The notes under the pieces are model-generated. The model did no database searches and was not told the origin of the DNA. It saw only the letters and a list, made by a program, of their open reading frames with translations. The translations under genes and the position numbers were made by a program. A stretch of DNA of 64,000 nt, taken from the NCBI RefSeq assembly GCF_943734655.1, contig NC_071354.1, forward strand, positions 141,541,142 through 141,605,141. Direction: 5' to 3'. Shown here piece after piece: positions 1 to 12,038 of this stretch. This DNA comes from Sabethes cyaneus. Taxonomy: Eukaryota > Arthropoda > Insecta > Diptera > Culicidae. Numbering within the stretch: the first letter of the stretch is position 1; every line of letters begins with the position of its first letter.

Positions 1-477
1 GTGATTTTTAAAAGAAAAGGGCGAAATGTGCAGATTCAATTTTACATTGAATGCAATGGCGGCTTTGAAAATACGTGGACGGGGATTCATAAGTACAACG
101 ACTGCAACCATTGAGACAGAGATTTCTTTTAAAAATCACTTGTATACATCATAAAGGTTGTAATAGTAATGAATGACCAGCCCACCGATTATTGTCAAGC
201 TACGCATGACATGTTTCAATAATCTTACTTTAACTCGCTTGTGGCCTTTAAAAGGACCATTGGTTACAAATAACATTAAAACCAAAGCACGTTTCTCGCA
301 AATATGACGTGCCATTCGAATGTACTTCTCTTTTGACATGAATGGCAACAGGCACGTACGTTAGCGGCGTCGATTTACTGTCTCTTGCTCCGAGAAGGTT
401 TTACTAGTTTACTTTCACAGCTCACCGCTTGTTACATAGCAGAAAATATGGCACATACGAAAAAATTGCTGTTTTAT
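1..477. other. No recognisable feature
   Basis: AT-rich sequence with only short chance frames on both strands. I see no protein motif, splice-bounded exon or repeat shared with the rest of the window. It may be intron of the host gene, whose earlier exons must lie to the left. Confidence 0.4.
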
Positions 478-800
478 TTGTATGATAGTCCTTATCCTCC
501 TACCACAGCGGTGAGGGGTTTCAAACCATCATAAAATAAATTCATGCTTCCAAAAACCCACACATGCCAAATTTGGTTCCATTTCCTTGATTAGTTCTCG
601 AGCTTTGAAAAAATTTGTATTTCATTTGTATGGAAGCCCCCCCTCTTAGAAGGGGAAGGAGTCTCAGTGCACCATAGAAAAAAATCCTTCTTTCTAAACC
701 CCCACATGCCAAATTTGGTTCCCGTTGCATGATTAGTTCTCGAGTTTTGAGGAAATTTTTGTTTCATTTGTACAGGAGCCCCCCCTCTTACGTCCTCCTT
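478..800 (-). repeat. Decayed Helitron-like tandem units
   Basis: About two copies of a roughly 140-bp unit: a 'cacatgccaaatttggttcc' core, then a 'cttgattagttctcgag' stretch, then 'tttcatttgtatgg' and a C-rich run. The same unit is repeated at 37495-38470 (same orientation) and, reversed, within the complete Helitron-like element at 53962-55429. No Helitron terminus is visible here, so this is a fragment. Confidence 0.6.
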
Positions 801-1015
801 AAAATTATTCTCTAATCCCCTCTATAGAATTGCTGGTCATTTTATCTATCCAACGACATATAAATTGTTCAGGGTCGTTCAGTAGTTTAGTAGTTATTAC
901 CATTTGAAATCTTTCATTCAAACGTTACACTTCCATTTTCGTTTTCACAAAGTGCTACCCAGTCCCAGTATAGAAAAACAAAAACGTAGTCCTACGTCAA
1001 AAGACGACAAGAACG
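801..1015. repeat. Interspersed repeat, second copy at 57085-57315
   Basis: Starts in a 'cttccttaaaatt'-like stretch. It shares 'tatctatccaacgacatata', 'aaagtgctacccagtccca' and 'cgtagtcctacgtcaaaa' with 57085-57315 in the same order and orientation. In both places it directly follows a Helitron-like unit, so the two blocks probably moved together. The element class is unknown. Confidence 0.6.
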
Positions 1016-1352
1016 GTAAAACCCCTTGAAAGGAACTACTAACAACGCAAAAATGGAAAAACATAAATGAAAGGCGTATGATGAATAATCATACGATGAA
1101 TAATTTCAACTAAAATTTGATTAAAACCTGAAAATCAAATTGATTTTAAAATGAAAGTGTAACCCTTTCTTCGGTAATAAACTACGGATAACTATGGATT
1201 GTTCGTCAGCAATGTCTGGCAACGCTGTTCGTCGGTCGCCTTCCAGTCCACCACGCGATCCAGTATCTGCCTGTCACTACTAAACCCGTTCCCAGCTCGT
1301 TGGTCCACTGCTTTGGTAAAATTGGACCTTGCCGCCATGGTTCATCCGGCCA

Positions 1353-1530
1353 GTTAGCGTCGAGATACGAAGCTGGTCTAACATACCAGTCGTCGTATGC
1401 TCGAACCTCGGCTGGGCGGTGTTGCTAAAGTCAGTAGGAACGTTGCACTAGCTCCGTAATTGTCCTGTACTCTAATAATCGGCTGCGAAGACTGTCAACT
1501 TTGTCCATACTGAATGTTCCGAGTCGAATT
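1353..1530 (+). repeat. tRNA-type SINE copy 1
   Basis: Shares most of its length with 52315-52490: 'cgagatacga' and 'gctggtc', a B-box-like 'gctcgaacc' (copy 2 has gttcgaatc, which fits the GWTCRANNC consensus), then 'tcggctgggcggtg', 'cagtagga' and 'ctgtactctaa'. The internal B-box and short length suggest a Pol III tRNA-derived SINE. I cannot assign it to a named family. Confidence 0.55.
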
Positions 1531-1659
1531 TGCTTGATATTTTGTAGTAAGGTGGTTTTAGGTAGGTGCTTATTTACTAGGGTCACGCTACCGAGTCTCG
1601 TGATGGGGCTTTTATATTGGGTGTAGCACCGAGACAACAAATTTTTTGGTTCAGTAGCC

Positions 1660-2110
1660 CACTCTGGATCAGACGCTGTCATGAGCCGCTCTTAGCCTGG
1701 AGTACGCACTTGCTTGAGGAATCGTCAAGCCACCAAGAGCCGCCCCTGGCATGGAAACAGACGCTTAAGGCTGGCAAGGCTATTCCTCGTTGCAACACTT
1801 ACCGTTCACATGAGTGACTCCTTCCTTGTCGGTATACGATCTTAATTTTCAAAGGGGTTGGCTACCGATTTTCGCCAAGATTGCTCGTATTCCGGCTGGT
1901 ACCATGAGAAGGTAGGGATAGGAGTTGCTGAATAAGAGGCTAAGGACCCCTATTGGGTCTATGTTACCCATTCTCCATCCGTTCACCAACCATATAACCC
2001 TTCAGATGATGCCTAATGCTGCGGGTATTACAGCAGTCGTGCTGATTACTCTTTTTGCAGATGGGACAAACCACATCTTCCATCCATTGCCAAATCCTGG
2101 AAATTACCCT
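1660..2110 (-). mobile_element. Decayed RTE retrotransposon scraps
   Basis: On the minus strand, 1980-2105 matches the RT region of the RTE copy at 44902-46784 around the 'VCPIYKKGDRLDCCNYR' block, with frame breaks. The 1660-1830 part resembles the 5' leader of the RTE copy near 27960-28010. Both are too decayed for a continuous frame. They may come from two different insertions. Confidence 0.35.
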
Positions 2111-2357
2111 ATGAAATGCCGTTGCTAGTGGCTCTACTCGTCTTCAGCCGTTCAGATTTCTCGCCGGATCTCTTCAAAATCGTAAGCCGCAACGTAAGTA
2201 TCGTTTGTGGGTTTCCCAGGCAAACTTCTGTTCCGCGCCTGTTCTCACGCTTTCCTCCTCGTCCCTACAGCGTCCCTACACATATCATGCTGCGGGGTGT
2301 ATCTTTGACGAGATTGATTATCGTTCTTGTAGAACATGCGCGTGCCATTAGTCCAGA

Positions 2358-3901
2358 ATGGTTGTCCTATCTCGAGATAGAGATATCTCTGAATTGAATT
2401 TCGATCTGCAAACCCTACAAAATGATATTTCATTTCGTAAAAATTTCGAATTTCGTAAAAATATTGATAATCCAAATGAATCAATTGAGTTCTTTAATGG
2501 TCATATTAGGGCAGTCCACGATCTGTGTATACCTCTCCGTGCCAGTACTAATCGTCGAAAATCCAACGAATGGTTTACCTATAGTGTCCGACGGTCTTTA
2601 CTTGAACGTGACTTAGCGTATAAAGACTGGTTAAGGGCTCCTCCCGAATTGAAAAGCTATAAACGACAACGGTATAAGGAGTTACGAAACCGTGCAAATA
2701 CACACGTTGCACGAGCCAAAAAACAGTTTTTGGAGCAGTACCTGGATAGTAGAGTATCGTCAAAAGCCTTGTGGCAACGAGTGAAGCGAACAGGGGTAGG
2801 CAAGGATAAAGAGGCGCAGCACCACGACTTCGATCCCGATGAGGTAAATGAAGTTTTCTTGTCCAACTGTACTACGAGTGGCACCCTAGAAGGGAATCCC
2901 CCAAGATCTATAATGTACGAGTACGAGTTTGCTTTTCGACCAGTAGAGTTGGGAGGTCATAAATGCCATTTGGGACGTTAAGTCGAACGCAGTAGGTCTG
3001 GACGGGCTACCTATCAAGTTTATTAAGATAATCTTACCATTGGTAATTGAACGTGTAACTCACTTGTTCAACGCATTCATCGGGTCGTCTACTTTCTCGG
3101 AATGTTGGAAGCATGCAAAGGTACTGCCATTGAAAAAGAAACCTCGTCTGAACGATCTTACGAATCTACGTCCGATTAGCATATTATGCGCGCTCTCCAA
3201 GTCTTTTGAGAAGCTTCTCAAGCAACAAATGGCACATTACATCGAAAGCAACAATCTACTAACTGACTACCAAGCTGGTTTTCGTAAAGGTCAAAACATT
3301 AAAACTGCTATACTACGTGTACATGATGATTTAGGAGCGATAATCGATAAAAAAGGTGTTGGTGTTCTTCTACTGCTCGACTTTTCGAAGGCTTTCGATA
3401 TAATTCCACACCGGAAGCTGCTTGCAAAACTTGAAGCTCAGTTCAACTTTTCGTCTGCGCTGTTAGCATGCTGTATGCATATCTACAAGGCAGAAAACAA
3501 ACTGTGTACTGTGGTGGTCGCTGCTCCAGCTGTGCTGAATCTACAGCTGGTGTTCCGCAAGGCTCAGTTCTCGGACCGTTGCTGTTCTGCTGCAACATAA
3601 ACGATCTTCCAACAATCCTCAAATTTTGTTCCATCCAGATGTATGCTGATGACGTTCAACTATATATCGGGCGTCATGGTCCTTGCACATCGGAAATAAC
3701 TAGGATGATGAATGCGGATCTTGAACGAATTTCAGAATGGTCACGGCAGAGCGGGCTTGCAATAAATCCAGCAAAAGTAAAGCGCTGTTCATAACAAGCC
3801 GACGACGGCGTGCAATTGGATTGGTACCTCCGGTGTCGTGCATCGTGATAGACGGTCAAAACGTTCAGTGGTCAGACAGTGCGTACAATCTAGGGTACGT
3901 A
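2358..3901 (+). pseudogene. CR1/Jockey-like retrotransposon ORF2, 5' part (broken)
   Basis: Remnant of a non-LTR retrotransposon ORF2. A linker region lies at 2358-2970. A frame change near 2955 then leads into the reverse transcriptase: GLDGLP, ILRPISIL-like LRPISILCALSK, YQAGFRKG, the catalytic LLLLDFSKAFDIIPH near 3365, GVPQGSVLGPLLF near 3560, and YADDVQLY near 3640. A second frame change falls near 3530 and a third near 3770. The upstream endonuclease is missing. DFSKAFD, PQGSVLGPLLF and YADD are characteristic of the CR1/L2/Jockey group; I cannot fix the clade. The frame is interrupted at 3902 by a solo LTR and resumes at 4593. It is inactive. Confidence 0.85.
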
Positions 3902-4588
3902 TGCAGCGTCAGTGCCCAGAAGCCTGCCCGTACGGGTAACATTGACAAACGCTAGCATTGACGGTTAACATTGACCGAAGCTTCCGCGACAGCGAAAGTT
4001 TTACCTTTCGGTGCGGTTTAAAGTTTATTTCTCTGACCGTTTCAGGGGCAAGCGCAAACGTTCGCACATGGAACAAAACAAACATTGCACGTCGAACGTG
4101 CGATGTGAGTTAGCTTAGTACATGTGTGAGAGGTTTCGCGCGCCACCTGAACCTCTCATAGAACTAAAGTAAAGTTCCGCTCTACTCTCTTTTTCTTTTT
4201 TTCTCAGCAGCTGTTCTAGTACTTCTTACTACGAACAATTAAAAGCTGATATAAATACCAGCGGCGACGCCGCGAGGAGGGGAGTTGTTCGTTCGTTCCG
4301 TTTTACGGACAGTTTTAGTGGTAAAAATGTAGGTTTAGAGAGAATTCCGTGCTCCGTTAGGGGTTCAGAAAAGTCGTGTTGAAAATGAAGGTTTTAGGAG
4401 TTAAGTTCTTCGTGTTATGTTAGGCTTAAATGCATTAAAGATTAGGGTCCATTAAGAGTGATAATAAAATTGATTCCAACCGAACACCTAGAAGAAAACC
4501 TAGAAGTACGGATTTACATTAAAAGTGATAGTAAAATTGATTCCAACCGAACACCTAGAAGGTTAAGGTAGTCGATAAGGAGGCAACA
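3902..4588 (+). mobile_element. Solo LTR (probably Ty3/gypsy) with 4-bp TSD
   Basis: A 687-bp segment starting TG (3902) and ending CA (4588), flanked by direct repeats CGTA at 3898-3901 and 4589-4592. Removing the LTR plus one TSD copy rejoins the CR1-like ORF in frame (..NLGYV/FQSDLQWDG..), which independently fixes both boundaries. Inside are a TATA-like gatataaata near 4248, a Pol II-like start region, and a duplicated ~45-bp block (about 4447-4500 and 4518-4562). No coding sequence or second LTR is present, so this is a recombined solo LTR. The 4-bp TSD favours Ty3/gypsy. It is younger than the host element. Confidence 0.88.
4249..4256 (+). promoter_or_regulatory. TATA-like box of the solo LTR
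   Basis: ATATAAAT sits mid-LTR, about 30 bp upstream of a GC-rich block and 'gttgttcgttcg', as expected for an LTR U3/R promoter. It is on the sense strand of the host gene if the host transcript extends this far upstream. Activity is inferred only. Confidence 0.35.
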
Positions 4589-4592
4589 CGTA

Positions 4593-5220
4593 TTCCAGAG
4601 CGATCTACAGTGGGACGGTTTGATATCCCAACAGTGCGGGAAGATTTACGCTGGTCTACGAACGCTATACTCCTGTATTTCTACTGCAACGGTCGACACT
4701 AAGCTGAAACTGTTTAAAGCACTAATCCTGCCGCACTTTTTATTTGGGGATATCTTCTATGTTCGCCTTAGTGCAAATTTGTTTGAACGTCTTCGAGTTG
4801 CATTAAATTGCAGTGTACGCTTCATCTATGGATTGACCAGATACGACAATGTGAGCCACCTGCAAAAAAATCTGTTGGGATGTTCTCTGCAAGTGTTCTA
4901 CGCATACCGATCCTGCTTGTTCTTGAGAAAACTAATAACCACGCAAATTCCGGCAATACTGCATCGAAGATTGATAGAGTCGAACCGCCGTTGTTTGCAA
5001 AACCTGGTGATCCCTTCAAACAGCACTACAAATTACGCTAATTCCCTGTTCATTCGAGGTGTTATAACCGTACCGTAGAACCGTAGTCAGATTAGGTAGT
5101 AAAATTATTTTATAAGAAACTGACAATAATACTACAATGACTGTGACGAGCCGGAGGTAGTAATTAAAAAAAGGTTGTACCTTACACTACTGGAAATAAA
5201 TGAAATGAAATGAAATGAAA
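4593..5220 (+). pseudogene. CR1/Jockey-like ORF2 3' part and 3' tail
   Basis: Continuation of the ORF at 2358-3901 after the solo LTR. It encodes the C-terminal domain (FQSDLQWDG, LKLFKALILPHFLFGD, FERLRVALNCSVRFIYGL) and ends around 5078. The element closes with a run of GAAAT repeats at about 5200-5220. Such short tandem 3' repeats are typical of CR1/Jockey-group elements and mark the 3' end of the insertion. The C-terminal frame is intact from 4593 to 5078, but the element as a whole is dead. Confidence 0.8.
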
Positions 5221-5270
5221 GGCGTCTTCATGTACGTATTAACTTAAAATAGTATTAGTCAACGAAACAT

Positions 5271-5377
5271 CCCTAGTAGCACAGTTGTTATAAACTAATT
5301 GTGGTAACCGATTAATGTCTAATTTCAGTCAAAAATAAGTTGTTGCAACCAGAAATGACAAAAGTGTGCTACTTGGG
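5271..5377. mobile_element. Short MITE, TIR CCCTAGTAGCACA
   Basis: A 107-bp element with CCCTAGTAGCACA at the left and TGTGCTACTTGGG at the right, roughly inverted. AT follows and precedes the ends (possible 2-bp TSD). The 53053-53455 element has closely related ends (CCCTAGCAACACA / TGTGTTACTTGGG). Confidence 0.5.
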
Positions 5378-5808
5378 ATATTGAATTAAAATTGAAAACT
5401 TTGATAAAATTATTGTTACCAGTTCTGGAACTATGGTCCGTACAATACTTAATGTGCATCAGCATTCTCACTCTACAAGTGTTTTGGCGTCTTTGTAATG
5501 TTCAATTTGATCTCCATCTTCATCTTCAAGCGCCCAGCAACCATTCTGATGCTAAGTGGAATGATTGCACAATAAGTTTAATTAAATTATAATTCTTTTA
5601 TTTTTCGCAGTACTATTTTAATGCTTTTATGCTGAACCGATGAGAACGAACATAGCAACTCGCAAAGAAATTTTGTGGCTAGATGATAAATGGCTGTGAT
5701 TTCAAACTCAATCGGATTTGTTATTTCATACCCTGTATAACTCTTCGATATATCTGTGGAAAGATTTATACCACAATTCATATTTTATTTCGTTCCGTTC
5801 CGTTTCAG

Positions 5809-5943
5809 GCTTCATCGTGGTGGCATCGTGTGTGATGACGTTCGAAGCACGAGATTCGGCAGCCAAAGTAGTGCCGGCCCGTTTCAAACTGAGTGGCACA
5901 GCACGGAATGCCAGTCGCAGCAATATGTCCCGGCGGTCTACGA
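5809..5943 (+). CDS. Host gene, internal exon 1 of 5 seen (TMEM200-like)
   Basis: Bounded by a pyrimidine-rich acceptor ending ttccgtttcag and a donor gtaagc. It enters with the last two bases of a split codon and leaves with one base, which fits exon 2 exactly. It encodes FIVVASCVMTFEARDSAAKV and a basic Ser/Arg stretch. The hydrophobic start followed by E-x-R-D-x-x-x-K-V-V resembles, from memory, the end of the second transmembrane segment of TMEM200 proteins. If so, this is the membrane exit, and the remaining ~640 residues face one side of the membrane. The start codon and first membrane segment must lie upstream of the window. The exon is clearly more GC-rich than its surroundings. Confidence 0.8.
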
Positions 5944-7646
5944 GTAAGCATCCGATTTTTTTTGCTGATAGAATTCTGTTATTTTACATATTAGGAAATT
6001 CAAGCTGCTTTCGTTTCGAATCAGATGCTGATACCAAAGGAGTTTGAAATGAAAAATTTAAACAACTGTATGCTATTTTTCAGTTTGAGTTTGTTAGAAC
6101 TTCATGCCAGATTCGCTTCTGGATACCTCAAATTCAATTAACCAATCTAAGATTGCAGGAGAGTGTCCTTGAAACACTAAATGCTACTTTTCAAGTACAA
6201 TCTGAGTAACAGAAAACACTCCAAAATCTCCCCTTTTAGCGGCTCTTCGCTGGCTTCAAAGTTAAATGGTGAAAAGTATGTACTTCCGTTTCAAGTACGA
6301 ACACAAGCACACAGGAAGATTGACAGCCGGCTGTGAATGTTGTGCAAAAAGCGAATCCCTGCCAGCCTTTTTTCTGATACGAAATGTGCCGCAAACAACG
6401 GATTCTAAAAGTGGTTTCAGGGGGTTTGAGCGATGGTGCGATGTCTATGAAACTCCAGCCAGCTTCCGGAGCACAGTCATTCAGCGACACAGTTTGTGGC
6501 ACTTGGCATTATATTTGTACGTTTTGTAACTTTACGACGCGAATGTACCTACAAACAAACGGACGACATTGTCCCTCCCAAGCATCATCGAGTGAGCTAG
6601 CTTTCGTCGCCTTTAAAAATGCTGAGCTCAACGTTTGTAAGATTGAACGAGATTACAGCTGTTAGTGACAATACAAGCATTACGACCATTAATGACTCAC
6701 TTAAAGGTTGTAACTTGTAAACTTTTCAATGTTCGAGCAGCCGAAACTTTAGAATCGAAAATTGGCCCATGTCCAATGCGATCCGGGAAGTGCTCTGCAA
6801 ACATTTAAAAGTAAATTGTGTGGAAACGAAAAGCGGATGACAAAATGATTTATTGCCAAGATTAGTTAAGACGAATTTTCTGCCAATTTGACTTTGGCAA
6901 TTACTATTTAATCGAGTTAGGGTTTCTGTTCATCCGATCAGCAGTTGGAGTCTCTAAATTAACACCTACTAAAGTTGCTAAAGGATTCCTTTCAGCATAC
7001 TGATATTCTTTCCAAAACACGCCATAATAACTTTGGTTACTTTTTGTTAGACCTTCGGTAGAATTGAAAACTGCCAAATGAAATGACTTTTTCGTATTAC
7101 AACTTAAGTTTTCCTTTCGTCAACCTCCCTGGCAATAACAACGAAACGAAACAGGACTTAATGACAACTTGATATTCATTACGGCTATTTGACTGCCGGG
7201 AGACAATCGCGATAATCATGGAAAGTTTATCCACTGCTTCACTCGTGCTAGCAATTTTATTTTACAGTATCGATTCATTGTGTTGCGTTCCAAGAAGTTT
7301 CGAAGAACGACAATTATTCGAATTGATTTGAAATCGAAAAGCAATTATCAGTTACCTCACCCATTTCAGTGTAATGTATGTGTCGTTTTGACTTGAAATA
7401 TCGAAGAGTAGGGGGTTAATAGATAAACATTGATTGATTATTCTTCGAAAAAGCATTTATGAGCATTTATTAATGACTTTCTAGGATTTGGTGATTATAA
7501 TGAAATTTTCGATCCATGTTCAATTGTACCAATGTAATTTATCGATATATCACATCGTATCATTTCGTGCTGATGAGTTGTAGTTCTGATGCCAAAGCAC
7601 ATGTCGGATTCAACACTCATAGCCTCATTATTACTTTTGATTGCAG
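5944..7646 (+). other. Intron between exons 1 and 2
   Basis: 1.7-kb GT-AG intron. No TE with clear ends is visible. Short open frames around 6240-6660 lack any recognisable motif. Confidence 0.7.
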
Positions 7647-7794
7647 GCACTTCTAACGGCCCGGCATCGGTGGGGTCACAAGCAGCCCGCTGGGAGCAGC
7701 ATTTGGGGGTATTCAGGACTTCACCGGCAGTCGAGCAGGTTACGGATCGAAAGGCGTTGACCGCAGCGCTGGTTCACTTCTCCAGGGCACTCGG
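7647..7794 (+). CDS. Host gene, exon 2 of 5 seen
   Basis: Acceptor tttgattgcag and donor gtaagc. It enters with two bases (completing A|GC, Ser) and leaves with two. The encoded stretch is STSNGPASVGSQAARWEQHL followed by GVFRTSPAVEQ and TDRKALTAALVHFSRALG. No domain is recognised. The frame is open across the whole exon and phase-compatible with both neighbours. The following intron is 20.8 kb and filled with transposable elements. Confidence 0.8.
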
Positions 7795-9185
7795 GTAAGC
7801 AAGCCAAACAGCGTGAAATACATTTGCTGCGTTTATCGCAGAAAATATATCAATAAATACCTATGTATACGAAGCAACAAGCTTCGAGTTCTATACAGCT
7901 GACGTGGTTGGGAGGGAGGTAAAACACCGACCTACAATTTCATCAAAATACGCTGCCACCATGGATATGCCATGTGTACGACGCTATCTGTATTTTAGAT
8001 TAAATTTATGTACACATCAACCATTCAACTTTCACACTCAAGCACACATTATGGCACTGGCTGGCAGGTCAAGTACTTTCCTGCCGTCATTCACTTGCTA
8101 TTATTTTACCTTCGTGAAGTATCCTTACCGTATTCCTAGGTTCTTGGCGCAGACGAAACTATGAAAGTAAAAAGAGCAACCACATAGGTTTTTTTAGAAT
8201 TTATGGTTAAGTGAGTACGTATCTGTCTCTCAGTGTCGAAATAAGTAAAAGGTATTAATAACTCACTGCAGCTGGCTATGAATCACTCATGCGATACCAC
8301 TGGTAAAGTTAGAAACATTCAAATATTGCATTTATGTAATTAAACAAATGATGTTAAAAAAAAAACCGACTGCTTTTTCTTTAATTTGGTTTTGATCAGA
8401 TCACGGGTTGCATGCAGTCGATTCTGTTTGCCTTAAATAAGCTCTAGAGCAAAAAGTTTGTTAGCTAGCTCAATGCTGCTACTTTTATTCGAAAGCTCAA
8501 ACAATTTTGAGCCAAAAATTTCCTTTAAACCTCACACTTTATGAAATTTAGCAATTTTTTAGCAGGAAAAAGCTTTGAAATAGGTGTTTCTCGAGGCGTT
8601 TCTATCAAATTTCTCTTTAAAAATTGTTATAAAGTGGACAGCCTTTATCTGCCAGTTCTAAGCTCTGGTGCCGTTCTACAATTTGTTCTTTAGCGTGAAA
8701 CATGTATCTTTGTTAGATTTGTCGTAATTTTACTTTAAACGCATCGTGTTGAGTGTTGAATTAAGTAACTAAAAACTGCATGAATTTATGCATCACGCAT
8801 AGCATACCAGCTTACCGCGTGTGATGCACACGGCATGAAAGTATTTTTTTCATATTTTCAGAATCCTTTGATAAGAACATCATCTTGAATCACTTAATCA
8901 TAGGTGGAATTAATACAAATACAATTTACTGTGCTTTTGACAAGAAATATGATAAATTAAAAATTATACAAAAATGCATTTTTTCAGCTGCTGAAGCGAA
9001 TTTGCACCTCGCTACTGCTGGAATAAAGCTCCACCTCGCTATTTTGAGCACTGAATTCAGCTTTTCGAAACGTCAAGCATTCAATTTTAATATACAATAT
9101 TGTAGTAGACATGTGAGCACTAGCGTCATTTGATGTCATGGTCACAAGCTTACCTACTATACTTTTTCGGAGTCAATCCGCTTAT
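7795..9185 (+). other. Start of 20.8-kb intron, no feature seen
   Basis: AT-rich intron sequence 3' of the exon 2 donor. No recognisable protein motif, element terminus or repeat shared with the rest of the window. Confidence 0.5.
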
Positions 9186-9189
9186 CTAA

Positions 9190-10960
9190 TCTGGGCCAAA
9201 TTTAGGAGTTGTCTTCACGCTTCTCGGTTGCCACTCTCCAGTCGCCCCTAACACCCGCTGTTCCAACATCCTCGTCAACAGCGCTCATCCAACGGGTACG
9301 GGGTCTGCCTCGAAGTCGACGGCCTCGGTCGGGTTCTCTGCTGAATATTATTTACGCTGGTCTTTCATTCGGCATCCTTGCTACGTGGCCAGCTCACTAC
9401 AACCTGCTGTGTTTTATTCGCTTCACAATACCCGTATCTTGGTATACTTTGTGGTTTAGGTACCTGGGCCACACTCCATCTTCTAATAAGCCGTCAAGAA
9501 TTGATCGCAGGATCTTACACTCAAAACGCCAAGAGCTCGTCGGTTGCTCTCTTTTAACGTCCACGCTTCGTGGCCGTAGAATACCACCGAGAGAGTTACC
9601 ATCTTATACAGCGTGAGTTTCGTACGGAGTTGCAGTCTACGGGAAATCAGCTGGCGTAATCCGAAGAAGGTCCTATTTATAGCCGCTATCTACCTTTTCA
9701 CCTGATAGCTCACATCGTTGTCACTTGCCACTAATGTACCAAGGTAAACAAATTCCTCGGCCACTTCAAAAGTATCATCTTCTATCACTACCGCAGTTCC
9801 AACACCCCAAGGGTTACCACGCTCTTCACCAGCCTTCATATACTTCGTTTTGGCAGAGTTTATGACAATCCCTATCCACGCAGCTTCCTCCTTAAGATGC
9901 GTGTATGCCTTCTCCACAGCTCTACGGTAAATACCGATGATATCGATGTCATCCGCCAACCCTAGGAGCATGTGAGATTTCGTGATGATGGTACCGCTTC
10001 TCCGCACGCCTGCCATTCGTATAGCACTTTCCAATGCAATGTTGAATAGCAAATTCGTTACCCCGTCACCTTGCTTCAAATCATCTAGCACGACAAACGA
10101 GGCCGATGTCTCACCCGCTTTCCTGACGCTTGATTTAGATCCATCAAGGGCAGCACGTATCAGCTTGATCAGTTTTGTTGGAAAACCATGTTCAAGCATT
10201 ATCCGTCACAGCTCATTTCGTTTAACTGAATCGTACGCCGCCTTGAAATCGAGGCAAATGATAAGTCTGCAAATTGAATTCTCGGAATCTATCGAGGATT
10301 TGTCGCAAGATAAACATTTGGTCCTTCGTGGAGCGTCCCTTTTGAAAACCGCACTGGTATTCGCCAACAAAGGTTTTCTCCAACGGCCGTAGTCTTTGGA
10401 ACAGGTTTCGAGAGAGAATCGAGGAGAGTAATACCCCGATAATTGCTGCAAGCATATTCGGTGGCATTTTTTTGTAAATAGGGCATGTAATATCTTCCAA
10501 CCCGCTCGTAGGTAGTTTCTCCTCAGACCATACCTTTAGTATACCCTGGTGGATTGCACAACATAGCCATTCGCTCCCGACTATCAAAAGTTCGGCGTGA
10601 ATGTTGCCCTTTTCAGCTGTTTTGCCATTTGCAGCTCTTTAGTTGCTTTTTTAACCTTGTCTAAAGTTGGTGGATCCACTGCTGTCCTTCGTCCACAATC
10701 ATTATCCTGTTTCTGTTGACAGCTTCACTTTGTTCACCATTGAACGGTACATCGAAATATTATTTCCAACACCTGACCACCTCCGATCTTTCAGGTTCCC
10801 CTCCTATAGTCGTTGCACATAACAGGAGTTGGCACGGTCCGGTTCCTGATTTCGTTGATCATTTTAAAGAAGTTGTTCATACCGTGCCTCTCGAAGTAAT
10901 TCCCTAGCTGCGCAAGAATGCGATCTTCTAGCATCTTGGTAACATCCAGTATTACAATTG
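9190..10960 (-). pseudogene. RTE retrotransposon fragment (antisense), broken
   Basis: Minus-strand RT and C-terminal region of the same RTE subfamily as 24806-28181. Visible blocks are ITCPIYKK, FVGEYQCGFQKGRSTKDQM, MLEHGFPTKLIKLIRAALDG, LLFNIALE, LLGLADDIDIIG (FADD changed to LADD), SAKTKYM and EEFVYLGTLV. Frames shift near 10200 and 10290. Homology continues, degraded, to about 10960 and ends near 9190 at the normal 3' end. The endonuclease is absent. It is inactive and lies antisense to the host gene. Confidence 0.85.
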
Positions 10961-10974
10961 CACACCTAGTTTTA

Positions 10975-11110
10975 TGAATGTTTGTTGTATCATGCTGAGT
11001 TAGCTGGTCAGTATGGTGGTCTTAAAATGAAAATCGGTTGGGGGGCGCATGGTGAAAACGGCGATTTTCTGATAAAATCCAAAATGACGACCAAATCCAA
11101 GACGGTCACC
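10975..11110. repeat. Foldback-family repeat unit fragment
   Basis: Carries 'ggtggtcttaaaatgaaaat', 'cggttggggggcgcatgg' and 'ccaaatccaagacggtc', which recur at 34890-35250, 43300-43440 (inverted), 44220-44330 and 44540-44620. This is one arm segment of the foldback family described at 43042-46819. Confidence 0.6.
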
Positions 11111-12038
11111 AAAAAAGTTTTTACTCCATTTCCAAGAAACATTTATACGCTGAATAAACATTTTAGCAGCCATAATTATTCAGCCATAGCTGAATATGCA
11201 TCGAATAAAATTTATCTAAACAACTGTACAATACTTATTCAGCCGAAATTGGAGAACTTATACAACCTATTTTATTCGAGGCGGAAAAACACTTGTTAAG
11301 CCGTTATATCGCCTCTGTGCGCCTTGTTTCCAGCTTTGCGCAAATTGGTTATTTAAAAACGCTCAAAAGCCTTTATTGAGCTACATTACAGCTTCAAAGC
11401 AGCTATTAGGAAGCTTGACTTAGATGTTTAAGAGCTGAAAAAAGTTTTTTATTTCTAATACTAAACCATAGTTCAGCCACAGGTTGAATAAATTCAGCCT
11501 GGAATTGTTACTTGGGTAGCTGCTTTCAAAGCTGCAATGGAGCTTAATAGGGGCTTTTGCGTGTTTTTAAATAACCAATTTGCGCAACGCTGTCAATTCT
11601 ATTTTTAGAACGAGAAATAGTTTTGCAATGCTTTTTCAGTTGCTTAATCAACGTCTTATCAACCTTTATGCAGCCAAAAAATAATCTATTTTTAAATTTA
11701 AAAAAGAATAGAACGCGTCATATTTATTTTGCTATGGCGTCGTATGCTATGTTTTAAATTTTGAATAACTTGAAGCTAATTAAAATTGCATGTCATCATC
11801 TTTCGGGAATTGAACCGCCATCTTCTGATCCATAAGCACTCATCGTATAATCCGCCCCATCTGCACCTGCAGAACAGATAGTGAAAATATCTTTACACTT
11901 GAAGCAGTTGATAATGTCGATAACTGACATATATTTTTGCTGCCAGTCTAATTGCGAAACTCTATGATCTGACAGTATGTGTGCTGTAAACCGAAAGAAA
12001 GCTTGATATTAGTTTGTAAAGTCACTTTACACCCTTAG

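Noticed and set aside
1..5808. Upstream exon of the host gene encoding the first membrane segment
   Set aside because: I searched by eye for a hydrophobic, splice-bounded frame with matching phase and found none; it probably lies outside the window.
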